The notes: a model not told the origin generated them from the sequence alone. 64,000 nt of DNA from Bedellia somnulentella (GCA_963576735.1 OY755176.1:12385423-12449422); one strand, 5' to 3'. Positions 24,701 through 33,150 are shown, counted from the stretch's first letter. Numbers and translations are program-made.

Positions 24701-27700
24701 TGACTGACGATAAAAACACTAAGTTACTAGATTGCATGTCATGCCTTCGTTAAGTGTAATGCGCCAATTACAAGCAATTGTTTAAATTACCTATCTTCCA
24801 AGCGATTTGCTGTTCTTTAAGTAAACTGCACTAGCTTGAAAATCTAATCAGCTGAGTGAATTTGCTTTATTTTCGATTAAACAAGATAAAGTGATCCAAT
24901 GCTTCGGTTCTATAGACGTTTTTAACTCCGTTTCTTGGTAATAAATCGAGTTATAGTAAGTTAGTTTAAGTCTACTTTGCAGTCGGCTAAGCTCTTTAAA
25001 CGTGTTTCTGTTCTGTAATTTGGTTTAGACGAAGCATTTGTCTATTTCAAACTCTTTGCAGTATTCCTGCAAATAGGTTTTCTGTTCTTCGTTTGATCTC
25101 GTTTGAGTGACTTTATCTAATTGTTCGGTGGCGGTTGTCGCGAGTAAATGAAGTTTAATTTTCGATTTAAACCGTAGTCTATTAATTAGGTTTCAAGTTA
25201 CTTATCCTATCAATTATCATTAATATGACATGAATGACTTTTAGTAAGCTTTTAAACTTTGGGCAAGATTCGTCTCTTTACAGCAACAACGTTAACATAA
25301 TCGGTACATAAACTTATCATAACATAATCGGTTATTTTAAGACTAATGATGAATCCTTAGGCGAATCTTCCCAGTATATTTACAAAATCAAGTTTGGATA
25401 TTCATAACTACAACACCTCTTACTCAAAATAGCAGTTCTCTCTCCAAATCCAATCCGTTTAAACTAAAAGCACCATTTTCCTCCGATGCCCCAACACAAA
25501 TTGGCTAACAAAATATCATTATTTTCAGCCCCGCCAGAGTACCCAGTGCGCAACGAAGCCCCCATCGACATGCGGCTGCGGTCGCGGCCCGCCCCGCCGC
25601 CATATTGCAGACCGTCGGTCATCACTAAGAACAGTGAAACCCCGCCTGGTAAGTTATAAAATACTTTTAGTAGTAAATAAAAAAGATAATAAATAATAAC
25701 ATACATACATGCATATACTCACGGCTATAAAGCCCTTAACGGGGTAGCCAGAGCTTTGGAATGATAAATTCCTCAGCCACTTTAGGAAAGTTGAGTGGGG
25801 AATAGATGGTGAAATAAAGGTTGTTGGTGATGGGTCTCCAACCGCATCGCCCAAAAATCCTTTAAAAGCCCCAATACCGTTAGTCGCCTCTTACGTTCAC
25901 CCACCGGAAGAAATGGGGTAGTGATATTAGTATTATTGGGGTAGTATTATTAAAGATAATAAATAATAACAAATTATTATTATCTAGTTTCTTTTATATC
26001 ACAATTAACTAGAAATTTTTAGTTACATGTTTGGAAAGATACCAAAAAGGAAAGCCGTGTAATATCGGCTAAGAAATGGGTTCTTCCCGTGGATGTCGTA
26101 CCAATCGACTTAGAGTGTTAGGGGGATTTAATAGCTGAAGAAACATGATCATTGATCAACCTTAATTTAAACACTCCTTTCCCTTTTAACTTCCACGAGT
26201 AGCTGAGGAGCTGTAGCTATCCCTTATTGGAAATTTTCTGGCGTTAGTTTTTGTATGGGTTTATGTTATTGGGATGTCAAAATTTGCTAATTGTAATCGT
26301 AGACCTGCCAAATACACGACTTATGATTAATAAAATTTGGGTTTGTCGTTTCGAAAGTTTTTTGTTACGAACGCTGATACGAAAATGTAAAAATATTAGA
26401 TGAAACTTTTCTATCTAGAGCTTATGTTTCATAGTTTGTAGGAGGTAACATCTGTAACATTTTACTGATCTGATAAAGCAAATATGAATTTTGAATTGTA
26501 GGAAAGAGATTGATGGGCGATGCGTTTGGAAACCATTGTGCATTACCATAGTTGCTACATACATTTAGGATACAGTTTGAAAAATTGTAATTATAAAACC
26601 TTTATTATTACTTTTGCAAGCTTTTACTCGTGTCTTAGTTTATTCTAAGTGTATTCTCAGTTTCCTTCAAATTCTCTCGAAAATATTAACTGACGTAATG
26701 CCTGTACTTGACAAGGCTATCTTTTGATATTTCCACTTTGAATAAACATAAGTGATGACCTAATTTGCGCCTGCCACGAGGTCATGTCAAGTTTTGATTG
26801 TTTAGGTCTGTTAGTTCCAAGTTCACTATTTCCAACTTAATCCGACGGGAAGTAAACAATTTAGAAGCGTTTACCTACTTTATAGAATTGCAAATTAATC
26901 TGCCCTTATCTGACATGAAATGATTTTCAGCTATTGTACCTAACAGTTTGGAAAAACTTCGGTTGAGTGAGAAATATTTAAGAAATCGAATCGTATCCCA
27001 ATGACTTAAAAAAATAGTAATAAAACTTCTAATTGTATCCTAGATACTTACATTTAGTTCAGAAAAGTGGTACATAACTCGTAATATCCAAAATATTGCA
27101 CTTACCTAATGAGTCATTAGTATGTATTAGTAATGACCTGTGAGAATACGTAATACGCCACTTGTACATTTCTCCAAATTATGTCTGACCATTTTCAGTG
27201 TGTTTCAAGCCTTTTTATTGATTGTTTTATTTCCTTGCAGGTTCAATGTCGATGTGCGACCCAGTGATAGATGAGCACTTTAGAAGGTCTCTAGGAGACG
27301 ACTACATGAACTTATTTAAGAAAAACGCTCCGGAACCCGCCCCGGGAACCATAAAACCAAACATGAAAGACCGTGCGAGCAGCCCCATACTGTTCACAAA
27401 AGAAGAGCCAGTTAAACCGTCCAAAATCATAGCAATGGAAGTAGACGACGCCAGTGTTTCAGTAGACGACCACTTTGCCAAAGCTCTTGGCGACACATGG
27501 AAACAACTACAAACTTCCAGACAAAAGGAAGAAAAGAACAAAATTATGACATCACCGAAAGGCATCGTTGATGACCATTTCAGCAAAGCACTAGGAGATA
27601 CGTGGAAGAAAATACAATCGTCAAATCTAAATATTGAGCCAAAGTCCTCGGACACAGTTAACGAGCAGTCGAATAAAATAATTTCAAGGAGCGGCGTCGT

Positions 27701-27707
27701 CATATAA
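3637..27707 (+). CDS. Tgi: Vestigial-like 4 / Tgi, TDU-domain transcriptional corepressor (whole gene, spliced)
   Basis: Whole coding locus. The family binds the TEAD factor (Scalloped in insects) in the nucleus through TDU motifs, competes with Yorkie/YAP and represses growth genes at the end of the Hippo pathway. Isoform A joins 3637-3733, 20105-20249, 23038-23186, 25529-25648 and 27241-27707: 978 nt, 325 residues. Isoform B replaces the first piece with 19563-19701: 1020 nt, 339 residues. Every junction has GT/AG ends and matching phase. The N-terminus MEKIESALDVLSRAATMVQ resembles the start of vertebrate VGLL4 as I recall it (LDVLSRAA). The central RPSVIT is shared with VGLL4, and the last exon has TDU motifs at about residues 179-196, 245-261 and 280-295 of isoform A. 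Introns are about 16.4, 2.8, 2.3 and 1.6 kb. Family assignment is very secure; splice sites were read by eye. Confidence 0.93.
5004..5600. mobile_element. Fold-back / MITE with about 265-bp inverted arms
   Basis: Arms 5004-5268 and 5327-5600 are near-perfect inverted copies, from the ends AATTGGCCTAGACCTCGC to the inner GTATTTTCCAGTT. The loop is only about 58 bp. No coding potential was seen. It would fold into a very long hairpin if transcribed as part of the Tgi first intron. Confidence 0.75.
5715..5964 (+). mobile_element. SINE-like element, family B
   Basis: Begins with GTGTAGTGTCGGCTTAGAAT, carries the family core GGCGATGCGGTTGGAGACCC and the 3' part AGTGGCTGAGGAA, and ends in a TATG-type tail. 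One of at least 14 copies in the window on both strands. Confidence 0.75.
5975..6475. repeat. Tandem repeat, about 172-bp period, three copies
   Basis: CAATACAAACAGATTTTATT recurs at 6061, 6231 and 6405, with flanking sequence conserved through CTTCCACGTCGCATTCATAA. Copies 2 and 3 are the most alike; the first copy is diverged at its left end. It directly follows a SINE. Confidence 0.75.
7875..8128 (+). mobile_element. SINE-like element, family B
   Basis: Full-length copy from TTGCCGTGTAGTGCCGGCTT to a TATG repeat tail. Flanking ATTTGAA on both sides may be a short target-site duplication. Confidence 0.75.
8471..8699 (+). mobile_element. SINE-like element, family B
   Basis: Copy with the same head and 3' GTATGTAT tail; a short internal deletion near the head (CATTTCTAGGCGAC) removes the CCGGTGGGTG stretch. 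Confidence 0.7.
9339..9381 (+). repeat. Fragment of the tRNA-like repeat (family C)
   Basis: ACTGGATGCCAACTGACACT followed by GTAGCTCAGTT matches the 5' flank and D-arm of the tRNA-like element at 36.5-37.0 kb; the match then stops. Confidence 0.55.
9903..10010. repeat. Short tandem duplication
   Basis: Two degenerate ~60-bp units sharing CTTACCT-A-TTCA-AA-CGCCTCAAA-CTTC and AAATT. Nothing else recognised in the surrounding kilobase. Confidence 0.4.
11174..11309. mobile_element. Small MITE with ATCCACCAGAGC ends
   Basis: ATCCACCAGAGC near the left end and GCTCTGGTGGATCC near the right end are inverted copies about 135 bp apart; the outer TAGG/CCTA bases also pair. No coding capacity. Confidence 0.5.
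11805..12047 (-). mobile_element. Degraded SINE, probably tRNA-derived
   Basis: Starts with AAACTCAAACTCAAACGTTC and has GTGTAGGCCTGACTTAAGAC and CCACGCCTC near the far end, like the head of the minus-strand family A SINEs, but the middle is strongly diverged. Confidence 0.35.
12360..13250. repeat. 145-bp minisatellite with diverged edge units
   Basis: TCCGCGATTATCTC (or TCGGCG) recurs at 12417, 12562, 12707, 12852 and 12996: spacing 145, 145, 145 and 144 bp. Each unit also has TTAACCGACCAAAAAAAG and GAGGTTCTGTGTTT. The first, fifth and later units are degenerate. Apparent reading frames across it are a by-product of the repeat. The ACCGACTTCAAAAAAGGAGG core is also seen at the ends of the nearby inverted repeat. 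Confidence 0.85.
13537..13674. mobile_element. MITE with AGGGCAAGCACGAGC ends
   Basis: A 15-bp perfect terminal inverted repeat (13537-13551 and 13660-13674), extended imperfectly outwards. The interior (CGGTTAGAATGAGA, AAGTAAGTGCG) is shared with a second copy at 51.68 kb. Confidence 0.65.
13857..15031. mobile_element. Long inverted repeat, about 260-bp arms
   Basis: Arms 13857-14118 and 14769-15031 are near-identical inverted copies, ending inwards in GAAGTCGGTGCCAAAC. The 650-bp interior has a GC-rich patch (AAGGATGAAATTGGGGGACA near 14265) and no recognisable protein. It resembles a non-autonomous fold-back DNA transposon; family not recognised. Confidence 0.7.
15990..16075 (-). mobile_element. 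SINE-like element, family B, truncated
   Basis: Only the head end is present: TAGTCGCCTCTTGCGATCAC and CGACACTACAC, with a short piece of the following region. Confidence 0.55.
16080..19480. other. Intronic stretch without recognised features
   Basis: Part of the large Tgi first intron. I see no repeat family, RNA gene or convincing exon. A C-rich patch at about 18.44-18.47 kb and a purine/GC patch at about 18.68-18.77 kb stand out from the AT-rich background but match nothing I recognise. Confidence 0.4.
19563..19701 (+). CDS. Tgi: Tgi/VGLL4 alternative first coding exon, isoform B
   Basis: Encodes 46 residues starting MMDLPHYLYLLTTR and ending LWQPWLCSPQK, plus one base. An in-frame TAG at 19533 precedes the first ATG. 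The donor at 19702 (GTACCT) leaves phase 1, the same as the isoform A exon, so both fit exon 2. The start resembles the MDLLNYQYL beginning of a longer human VGLL4 isoform (recalled from memory, not checked). That favours an alternative promoter here over an internal exon. Two TCAGTC initiator-like motifs lie at 19349-19354 and 19356-19361. An AG at 19553-19554 would also allow use as a phase-1 internal exon, but its pyrimidine tract is poor. Confidence 0.65.
20105..20249 (+). CDS. Tgi: Tgi/VGLL4 exon 2 (shared)
   Basis: A 145-nt exon after the acceptor TTGCTCCAG and before the donor GTAGGCAAG. Its first two bases (AG) complete a Glu codon with the upstream G. It then reads TPSTASSGESEGDRTMSPEA, continues through PHPKEVTGKWRRDRRSTRLP and ends EYRP plus two bases. 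It is GC-rich compared with its surroundings. Low-complexity Ser/Glu and basic segments suit a disordered linker; I see no named domain. The reading starts at phase 2 and ends at phase 2, matching both neighbours. Its last ~45 nt and the donor are repeated downstream in the intron (see 20250-20931). Confidence 0.88.
20250..20931 (+). repeat. Intronic array of exon-2-end plus splice-donor copies
   Basis: Directly after exon 2 the junction sequence (CTCTACCAGACTGCCGGA...CCGAG then GTAGGCAAG) is repeated five more times with periods of about 164, 135, 138, 139 and 104 bp. Donor-like GT dinucleotides fall at 20250 (real), 20414, 20549, 20687, 20826 and 20930, each preceded by CCGAG. Units also share intron sequence (GATTTGATAGA, AATAGGAATT, TTTTTGAATGAG). 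Copies 2, 3, 4 and 6 have an AG before the exon-like part. It is diverged, so not a recent array. Confidence 0.85.
21010..22420. other. Intron 2, mostly unrecognised
   Basis: Non-coding sequence between the exon-end array and the TTAGG-bearing MITE. Near 21.53-21.57 kb, CCCGCCCATTGTTTCCATTG plus GGGGTAGGCAGA looks like the inverted 3' end of a dispersed repeat also glimpsed near 47.1 and 59.7 kb. Confidence 0.35.
22427..22722. mobile_element. Palindromic MITE carrying a TTAGG run
   Basis: Ends are inverted copies of about 45 bp (GTTACGGCTAATAGCCGAAG then TGCGGCTGCACCTAGG). The interior holds (TTAGG)4 at about 22508-22528 and a repetitive GC-rich motif, GAGCGAGCGAAGCGCAGCGG. Non-coding; sits in Tgi intron 2. 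Confidence 0.7.
23038..23186 (+). CDS. Tgi: Tgi/VGLL4 exon 3 (shared)
   Basis: A 149-nt exon between a T-rich acceptor ending GAACAG and the donor GTTAGG. One opening base (A) completes Arg with the AG left by exon 2. The text then reads ENGKMALRSQSFNERRPAPG, followed by a Ser/Asp/Glu-rich stretch and ANLTVNGK. It is probably a disordered linker; the SQSFNERR segment could be a phosphorylation site, which is inference. It ends at phase 1 with a G. Confidence 0.88.
23395..23850. repeat. Dispersed repeat with GCGCTTCG palindrome, identity unknown
   Basis: Begins with a short hairpin (GGGGGGCAC-AGTA-GTGCCCCC) followed by GCCAAGACGAGCCAAGCGAA and CGAAGCGCTTCG, then a long AT-rich tail. The style is that of a non-autonomous transposon but I cannot define both ends. 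Confidence 0.3.
24105..24539. mobile_element. MITE with about 175-bp inverted arms
   Basis: Starts ATCCCACCAAAAACATTTTC and ends with its inverse complement. The arms are almost identical through CATATTTTGACTAAGGTGTA, leaving a loop of roughly 85 bp. Non-coding; in Tgi intron 3. AAAACAAATATT occurs on both sides (24064 and 24547), but not adjacent to the ends. Confidence 0.75.
25529..25648 (+). CDS. Tgi: Tgi/VGLL4 exon 4 (shared), PPEY and RPSVIT motifs
   Basis: A 120-nt exon after the acceptor ATTATTTTCAG and before the donor GTAAGT. It reads APPEYPVRNEAPIDMRLRSR and then PAPPPYCRPSVITKNSETPP. PPEY and PPPY are PPxY-type WW-domain ligands (known motif class; partner here is inference, but Yorkie and other Hippo proteins have WW domains). 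RPSVIT is also present in vertebrate VGLL4. Phase 1 at both ends, so skipping it would keep the frame. A SINE with a 19-bp target-site duplication begins 52 nt after the exon. Confidence 0.9.
25701..25951 (-). mobile_element. SINE-like element, family B, with 19-bp target-site duplication
   Basis: The tail (ACATACATACATGC) and the core are intact; the head end is altered after GGTAGTG. AAAGATAATAAATAATAAC flanks both sides (25682-25700 and 25952-25970). It lies in Tgi intron 4, 52 nt after the exon 4 donor. Confidence 0.85.
26053..26230 (+). mobile_element. SINE-like element, family B, strongly diverged
   Basis: GCCGTGTAATATCGGCTAAG followed by recognisable but eroded core (CTTAGAGTGTTAGGGGG) and AACTTCCACGAGTAGCTGAG. 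An old copy. Confidence 0.5.
27241..27707 (+). CDS. Tgi: Tgi/VGLL4 last exon with three TDU motifs
   Basis: A terminal 467-nt coding segment after the acceptor TTTCCTTGCAG, ending at TAA 27705-27707. It holds three Scalloped/TEAD-binding motifs: VIDEHFRRSLGDDYMNLF at 27264-27317, VDDHFAKALGDTWKQLQ at 27462-27512 and VDDHFSKALGDTWKKI at 27567-27614. The first matches VGLL4 TDU1 (EEHFRRSLG type), the other two match VGLL4 TDU2 (VDDHFAKALGDTW). Between them are charged, Pro/Lys-rich linkers. The C-terminus is short and Ser-rich. This exon alone identifies the family. Confidence 0.95.
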
Positions 27708-28425
27708 ATGTTTCAATGAAACTCTTTGGTAGAAATTTTATTGCCTTTAAATTTTACGAGGCACTCTCAAACTGTACTAAGGTATCAATAAATTGACATT
27801 TGTTGCACATCTTCTATTGATATCAAGAGCTCTTAAAATTCACTAAGACTCCTTTCTTTGTCCGATATCCATGACGTTGTATGGTTACCTTGGAAGGTTA
27901 ATATTAAAGATAGTTTGTAAGCGATTTAGTCAATTAGTTATCACCAATTAAACACGATAAGTTATTACCTCAATTCAAACGCTTTTGCACGTCGTCACAC
28001 TTTAGGTTAGGAATATAATAATGTAAATCAATTAATTCCTTTATTTAATGGCATACAATTTTATTCTTTATTCCACGTTGAATATTATAAAATATATCTT
28101 GAAATGTGTTTGGGAATTGTGATGAGTTGGAATGTTTTGTGAGTTGTTTTTATGTTCCTCTGTAAATATATACGTAATTATTGTGTTGTCTATATAATAG
28201 TAGTGTTAGCTCAAATGTAGAGTTGCAATTAGAAATTTGGATAAAGAGATTGTGCAATGCAATCGTTGTTAGTGAGTTAAATGAAAAATAGAATTCTGCA
28301 GACAGCAGGCTGTCTCGTTTTACTTGTATCTATGTAAATATTGATAAACTATTTATGCTGTTAGTTGTAAGTAATGTACACATTGGAAAATTATAAATGT
28401 GAAAATACATTCTTGATCATATTTA
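27708..28425 (+). other. Tgi 3'UTR (extent uncertain)
   Basis: Non-coding sequence after the stop codon. An AATAAA signal lies at 27787-27792 and could end a short 3'UTR. Unique-looking AT-rich sequence continues to about 28.42 kb, where TATAAA is followed by a TG/T-rich stretch typical of a downstream cleavage element, so a longer UTR is also possible. No repeat family interrupts it before the SINE at 28.87 kb. Confidence 0.45.
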
Positions 28426-28868
28426 TGTTGGTTTTATTTCACACACATCGAAGTGGTTCATAAGGATGAAATTACACAGCTGAGTTATACATTGACCAGT
28501 GGCGGTATATTTTAACACTATAACCGTCCCATGGCTATTTTACTTTCCCAGCACTTGATGTCCCGTAATCATTCCCAGAATCTAGATAAATACACTGATA
28601 CATTATTTGTCATGCACGGACGTATCAAACCAGCTTTTCAGTGTAATGCATGGACAGTTAAAGAGTTAACAAAGCGGTGATAGCCCTGCCATCTATCACT
28701 TGAATAAACTGTCTAGGCAAAAAGTGGATCCTCTGGAACCCAAGTGACTTTTAGTGTGAGAGATATAACGCTTCCAGCTATTCAGGGATATACACGGAAA
28801 CGAAAAATATATCAGAATAAATAGACACGACAAAGTAATACAGACACGACCAATCTTTATAACATTTA

Positions 28869-29234
28869 CATAACATAACATAACATATACGTTCACGCCA
28901 AATATCCCCGAAGGGGTTGGCAGAGGTACTAATACTTCTGAACATCACGTGACTTTGTCACCTGGTGTTCAGAGTACCCACGTTCTGCATGGACAGTGTA
29001 CTCACGTGATAGGGGGCAGGCCTATCGCCGTTTTGTACGAATACACTGTCACATGACTAAGTACAACTCAGCCATGTGGGTTTCCTCACGATGTTTTCCC
29101 TCACCGTTAACAACCATGATAAATTAACCACACATATGTCTTTAGAAAAGACAAATTGGTGTAGGCCCGACCCAGGATTTGAACACTAGTCGTTTGCACG
29201 ATAACCGAGTGTTCTACCCACTGGGCTATCACGG
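28869..29234 (-). mobile_element. tRNA-derived SINE, family A, with 12-bp target-site duplication
   Basis: Read on the minus strand it opens with a tRNA-like head (CCGTGATAGCCCAGTGGGTA and GTTCAAATCC B-box), then a conserved body, and ends in a TTATG-type repeat. TTATAACATTTA flanks both sides (28857-28868, 29235-29246). Confidence 0.88.
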
Positions 29235-29470
29235 TTATAACATTTAGTTTATTATTTTATGTTTAGGAGGATTCTTGGTAATTTCGTCACTGACTCTCTT
29301 CTAGACAACCTATGGATGGCAAGGTCAATAAAATTAAGTGATTCAATGTGTAATAATTTAGCTCATTTATATACTAACTTCTTTTCAAAATTCTATTTAA
29401 AACCAAATTATTAATCGTAAAATATACGTACATATTACTATTTTAATGTACCTTTCTTACAATTTGCATA

Positions 29471-29880
29471 TATCGTCGCCGTAGAAGTCAAGGGAACCAG
29501 TCCACAAAATAAGTTATTCGAGAAAATGGCGCGCAAACAATTGTGATGCAATTTGAGACGTTATTTCCTACGTATTATTTTTGCATTTCATGATCATTAT
29601 TTGAAACTTTAACACACACTTATTAAATTATGTATTTCAATAAAGACCAAAAAAACAATTGCAAAACAGTTATACTTCCAAAGATATTGTGTGTTAGTAC
29701 CATTGACCACTCTATATAATTTGAAGGATTCTACATATTTCGCAGTAGACAATTGGTAATTTTAAATAACTGAAACGAATATATTTTTAGACCCAAATCC
29801 TTTTACCATAGCATTTTTGATAATTTACTCATTTTCTCTAAATTTGTGGCTTGGCTCCCTTGACTTCTACGGCGACGATA
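29471..29880. mobile_element. MITE with TATCGTCGCCGTAGAAGTCA ends
   Basis: Terminal inverted repeats of about 27 bp match almost perfectly, with weaker matching further in (AGAGAAAATG). About 410 bp, non-coding. Confidence 0.7.
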
Positions 29881-30469
29881 TTATTCAATATTTATTTAGT
29901 TATTTATCATTATTTACAAACTCCTTTACATGCACATAATACTAATAGTTAAACAAAATTATTAATGGATGTATTTTTAATAGCTTTTACAAATCGTTGT
30001 ATATCAGATTGACATTCATAAACAAATGCATTTCGAAGGATTTGTCCATTGCCTTCTACATTAAAGAAAAATAAATTCTACTGGCGGTAATTCGGACTTC
30101 CGTGATGAAATATTTACTAATTCGTTCTTAGGCACATCTGCACTGATTGGATTGATAAATTGATCAAAAGTAGCAACAAATTTTATCATCGTTCTCAGAT
30201 TTTCTACGCACTGTAATGCGTCTGGCGGAATGATAGAACCCTCGAATGTGTCTGGCTATTAAAGAAACATATCGTTTAACAGTTCCCCAATGAACATAAA
30301 CAAAATTCAGCCTTTAATAAATAACGCATGTAAAATTACAAAATATTATAGTTTAGGGGTGTCTGGCAAAGGGTTGGAACCGTAAAATGCGTCTGGTAAT
30401 GTATACCGTAAGTTCTGATAATGTTATTAAACAAAATTTATAACAATTAATTTCAAATTAATAAATTTT

Positions 30470-30552
30470 ATACATATACTCACGGCTATAAATCCCTAGA
30501 AGGGGTAGCCAGAGCCAAGGAATAAGAAATTTCTCAGCCACTTTTGGATACA
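30470..30552 (-). mobile_element. SINE-like element, family B, 3' fragment
   Basis: Only the tail-side 80 bp: ATACTCACGGCTATAAATCC to TCAGCCACTTTTGGA. Confidence 0.65.
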
Positions 30553-30764
30553 TACATATAAATATACATAATAAATTTTAATACACCTTTATTACCTGTT
30601 ACCTGCCAAAGCCACCACTAGCCAGCCATTATGGGGTGGATCAGTCTTACCTTTCATATAGGCACACATAAAAAACCCTCAGCTTTTATTATTATAGGAA
30701 GCCCTTGTGGGCTCTTGCTCTAATAATTGATACCCAAAAATATTTTATTTAGTATGCAACATTA

Positions 30765-31294
30765 CGAGGGGTGTTCAATAAATAGTGAGAATGAGATATA
30801 TACTTCTAGGATAGAAAAAAAAACAATTACTGGCAGGCAGTGGTAATGATCGAATCGAATCTGAATGATAGGGCCATTGTTACGGGGACATAGAAATGTA
30901 GAACAAATAAAAAAGTTTCGTGAGGAAATACGCCAGAATCGGCGTCGCAAACTAGCTAAATTTGTTTTGTTTCATCAAGATAACGCCCCCGCGCACAAGT
31001 CCAGAGTTGCGATGGCTGCAATTAAAGAAGCTGGCTTCGAATTGATGGAACATCCTGCGTATGAGCCAGATTTTGCTCCCAGTTATTTTTACCTGTTTCC
31101 GCGGTTAAAGGAACATCCAGAAATTTGAACATGATGACGAAGTAATCGCCGCCGTACGTGATTATTTTAGGGACCAAGAAGGAGATTTTAGTAAGGGAAT
31201 TTTAGGTTTTCAAAAAAGATATACCAAGTAAAATAACATTCAAAAAAATATAATTGCTTCATACTCATTCTCACTTTTTATTGAACGCACCTAG
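30765..31294 (+). mobile_element. Deleted mariner-family element
   Basis: Ends GTGTTCAATAAATAGTGAGA and the inverse TCTCACTTTTTATTGAAC are imperfect inverted repeats. An 87-codon frame (30865-31128) keeps the C-terminal transposase block with the second Asp (FHQDNAPAH) and YEPDFAPSYFYLFP, in which the third catalytic Asp is replaced by Tyr. The N-terminal half is missing. It cannot encode an active enzyme. Confidence 0.75.
30865..31128 (+). pseudogene. Mariner transposase remnant
   Basis: C-terminal fragment only, lacking the DNA-binding half and the first catalytic Asp, with the third Asp position mutated. Downstream bases continue the homology out of frame (GATGACGAAGTAATCGCCGC), suggesting a frameshift near 31120. 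Confidence 0.7.
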
Positions 31295-31667
31295 GAGTTT
31301 ACAGTTTTTCAACGACACAGTGTTTTTTATCATATCCTCGAAAAAAGATACATATGAAATCATGCAAAGAAAAACAGCATTAAAATACACAGTCACGTAC
31401 CATAGTATTATATTATCTGTGGTATTATATTATCTGTGCACGTACTTATTTCATTTTCAATAAAACACCTCCTGACATGTCAGGACGAGTCCCGAATACG
31501 AAAAGAGGCTTCAATTACTTAATTCTACACCATGTTGTTTTGTCAAGCGAAATTAAGTCATGAATTTTCTGGTTTAAATTAAGAATAACTCTTTATTTTT
31601 GAACTACGATAAACCTTCCTATTCATTTACTTGACTTGTACCTACTTAATACAATACCAACAAGCAA

Positions 31668-31726
31668 ATTTTACATACATACATATTCACGGCCATAAAT
31701 TCCATAATGGGGTAGCCAGAGAATGA
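31668..31726 (-). mobile_element. SINE-like element, family B, tail fragment
   Basis: TACATACATATTCACGGCCA through GGGGTAGCCAGAG; adjoins the tRNA-like family C element. Confidence 0.5.
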
Positions 31727-31796
31727 GTTTTTGAGTTTTGCAAATTTGTTTTTTTTAAACCATTTTATAAAGAATATGGGTTTAGTGTGCACAAAT

Positions 31797-32030
31797 AAAC
31801 CTATTTTAATTTGAATGTTTTTGTTCATGAAAACCTTATGAGGGGAATATTTACTAATAAATAAAGGAAAGTTAAATTTCGACACCGGCGGGGATCGAAC
31901 CTGCGACCTCCGGGTATACGCCCTCGTCGCTCTGCCAATTGAGCTACAGTATCAGTGGCTTCCAGTGCGAAATTCTTCTCTCCTTTGTTTTTTTACACTT
32001 TTAAGTAGTGTTTGCGTTCCCTGCCTCCGT
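31797..32030 (-). mobile_element. tRNA-like repeat (family C), apparently full-length copy
   Basis: On the minus strand it runs from GGGAACGCAAACACTACTT through a tRNA-like body (31881-31953) and TTCCTTTATTTATTAGTAA to CATGAACAAAAACATT. It gives a consensus for the rearranged copies at 36.2-37.0 and 44.2 kb. Confidence 0.65.
31881..31953 (-). pseudogene. tRNA-like body of family C
   Basis: 73 nt with paired acceptor, D and T arms in tRNA layout, but an acceptor mismatch and a non-standard anticodon loop. Internal A and B boxes are recognisable (TAGCTCAATTGG, GGTTCGATCCC). Not a normal tRNA gene. Confidence 0.55.
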
Positions 32031-32883
32031 ATTTTAAAATTTAAATCTAATTTATCCAATGTTTTCGCTTCATACATTTGGCTCAGTCAAATTACGAGGA
32101 TCCAGAAATGAAAGTTCGTTTTCGCATAGAAATTGGCCCGCCATGTTCGCAGTTCAGCCGTGTCCGATGAAACCCCACATTCAAGCACTGAATTCGAATG
32201 GTGCTAGAGAATGTAACACTCTTTCCACTCATTCGAATACAGTAGTCAAATTGGGGGTGATGATTTCTTCAATCTCAAGTGTTAATTCTGTTTCTTCTTT
32301 ATTATTCTTTTGTACTTCCTCTGATAAATCGGTACAGCGAATAAATGTATTTCTTTCTTCAGTCTTCAATGTTTTAGGCAACTCAGGGGGTGATATTTCG
32401 CGTCCGTTTTCTTTTGATATTTTGGTATGCTCCGGATCTTCACGAATGTATAATATAAATAATCACGTACATCAATACTTTTTTATAATAATCTATATTT
32501 ATTATATATAATACCCTTTTTTAATACACTGTTGACAATAAAATAATTAAAATAATGCTCTGTTTGTACCATACATGTCCATAAAATATCATTTGAGGAA
32601 AAGCTGCTTATTGAATGGTTTTTATAGTTCTGAACCTTCCCTGCATAACATATTATCTTTTCAACGCTAATCACATAGATTTAAAACTAAAAGTGATAGC
32701 TATGCTCATTTCAGCAGTAATAACATAAAACTTAGGCAAGCTATTAAAATATGCCTATTCGCATTACCAGCAACGTTACAGGTTTCACGATGATCCAAAG
32801 TTACGTGATGCGGAAAATTGGATTAAAGCAATGACTTCTAAACGTTCGCTGACGTAGCGATATTACAAAAATCTTTTGTCTTA

Positions 32884-33150
32884 TACATACATATAAATAT
32901 ATATGTATGTTTGTATATCATAAATCCCAAAAAGGGGTAGCCAGAGCTTCAGAACAAAAAAACTGCTCAGCGACGTATGGAAGTTGATAGGGGACAAGAT
33001 GTTAGAAATAAAGTATCCTTAGTAATGGGTCTCCAACCGCATCGCTGAAAAACCACTTAAAAAAGCTCTTTACCGTTAGTCGCCTCTCACAACACCCGTG
33101 GATAGAAAGGGGTAGTGATATTCTAAGCCAGGCTCTACACGGCAATCAAT
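32884..33150 (-). mobile_element. SINE-like element, family B
   Basis: Contains AAATCCCAAAAAGGGGTAGC, GGGTCTCCAACCGCATCGC and the head CTCTACACGGCAAT. It abuts the intact mariner on its right. Confidence 0.75.

Noticed and set aside
27302..27703. 133-codon minus-strand frame
   Set aside because: Exact shadow of the Tgi last exon.
32059..32511. 150-codon plus-strand frame
   Set aside because: Ser/Asn-rich translation of AT-rich DNA next to a tRNA-like repeat; no match to any family I know.
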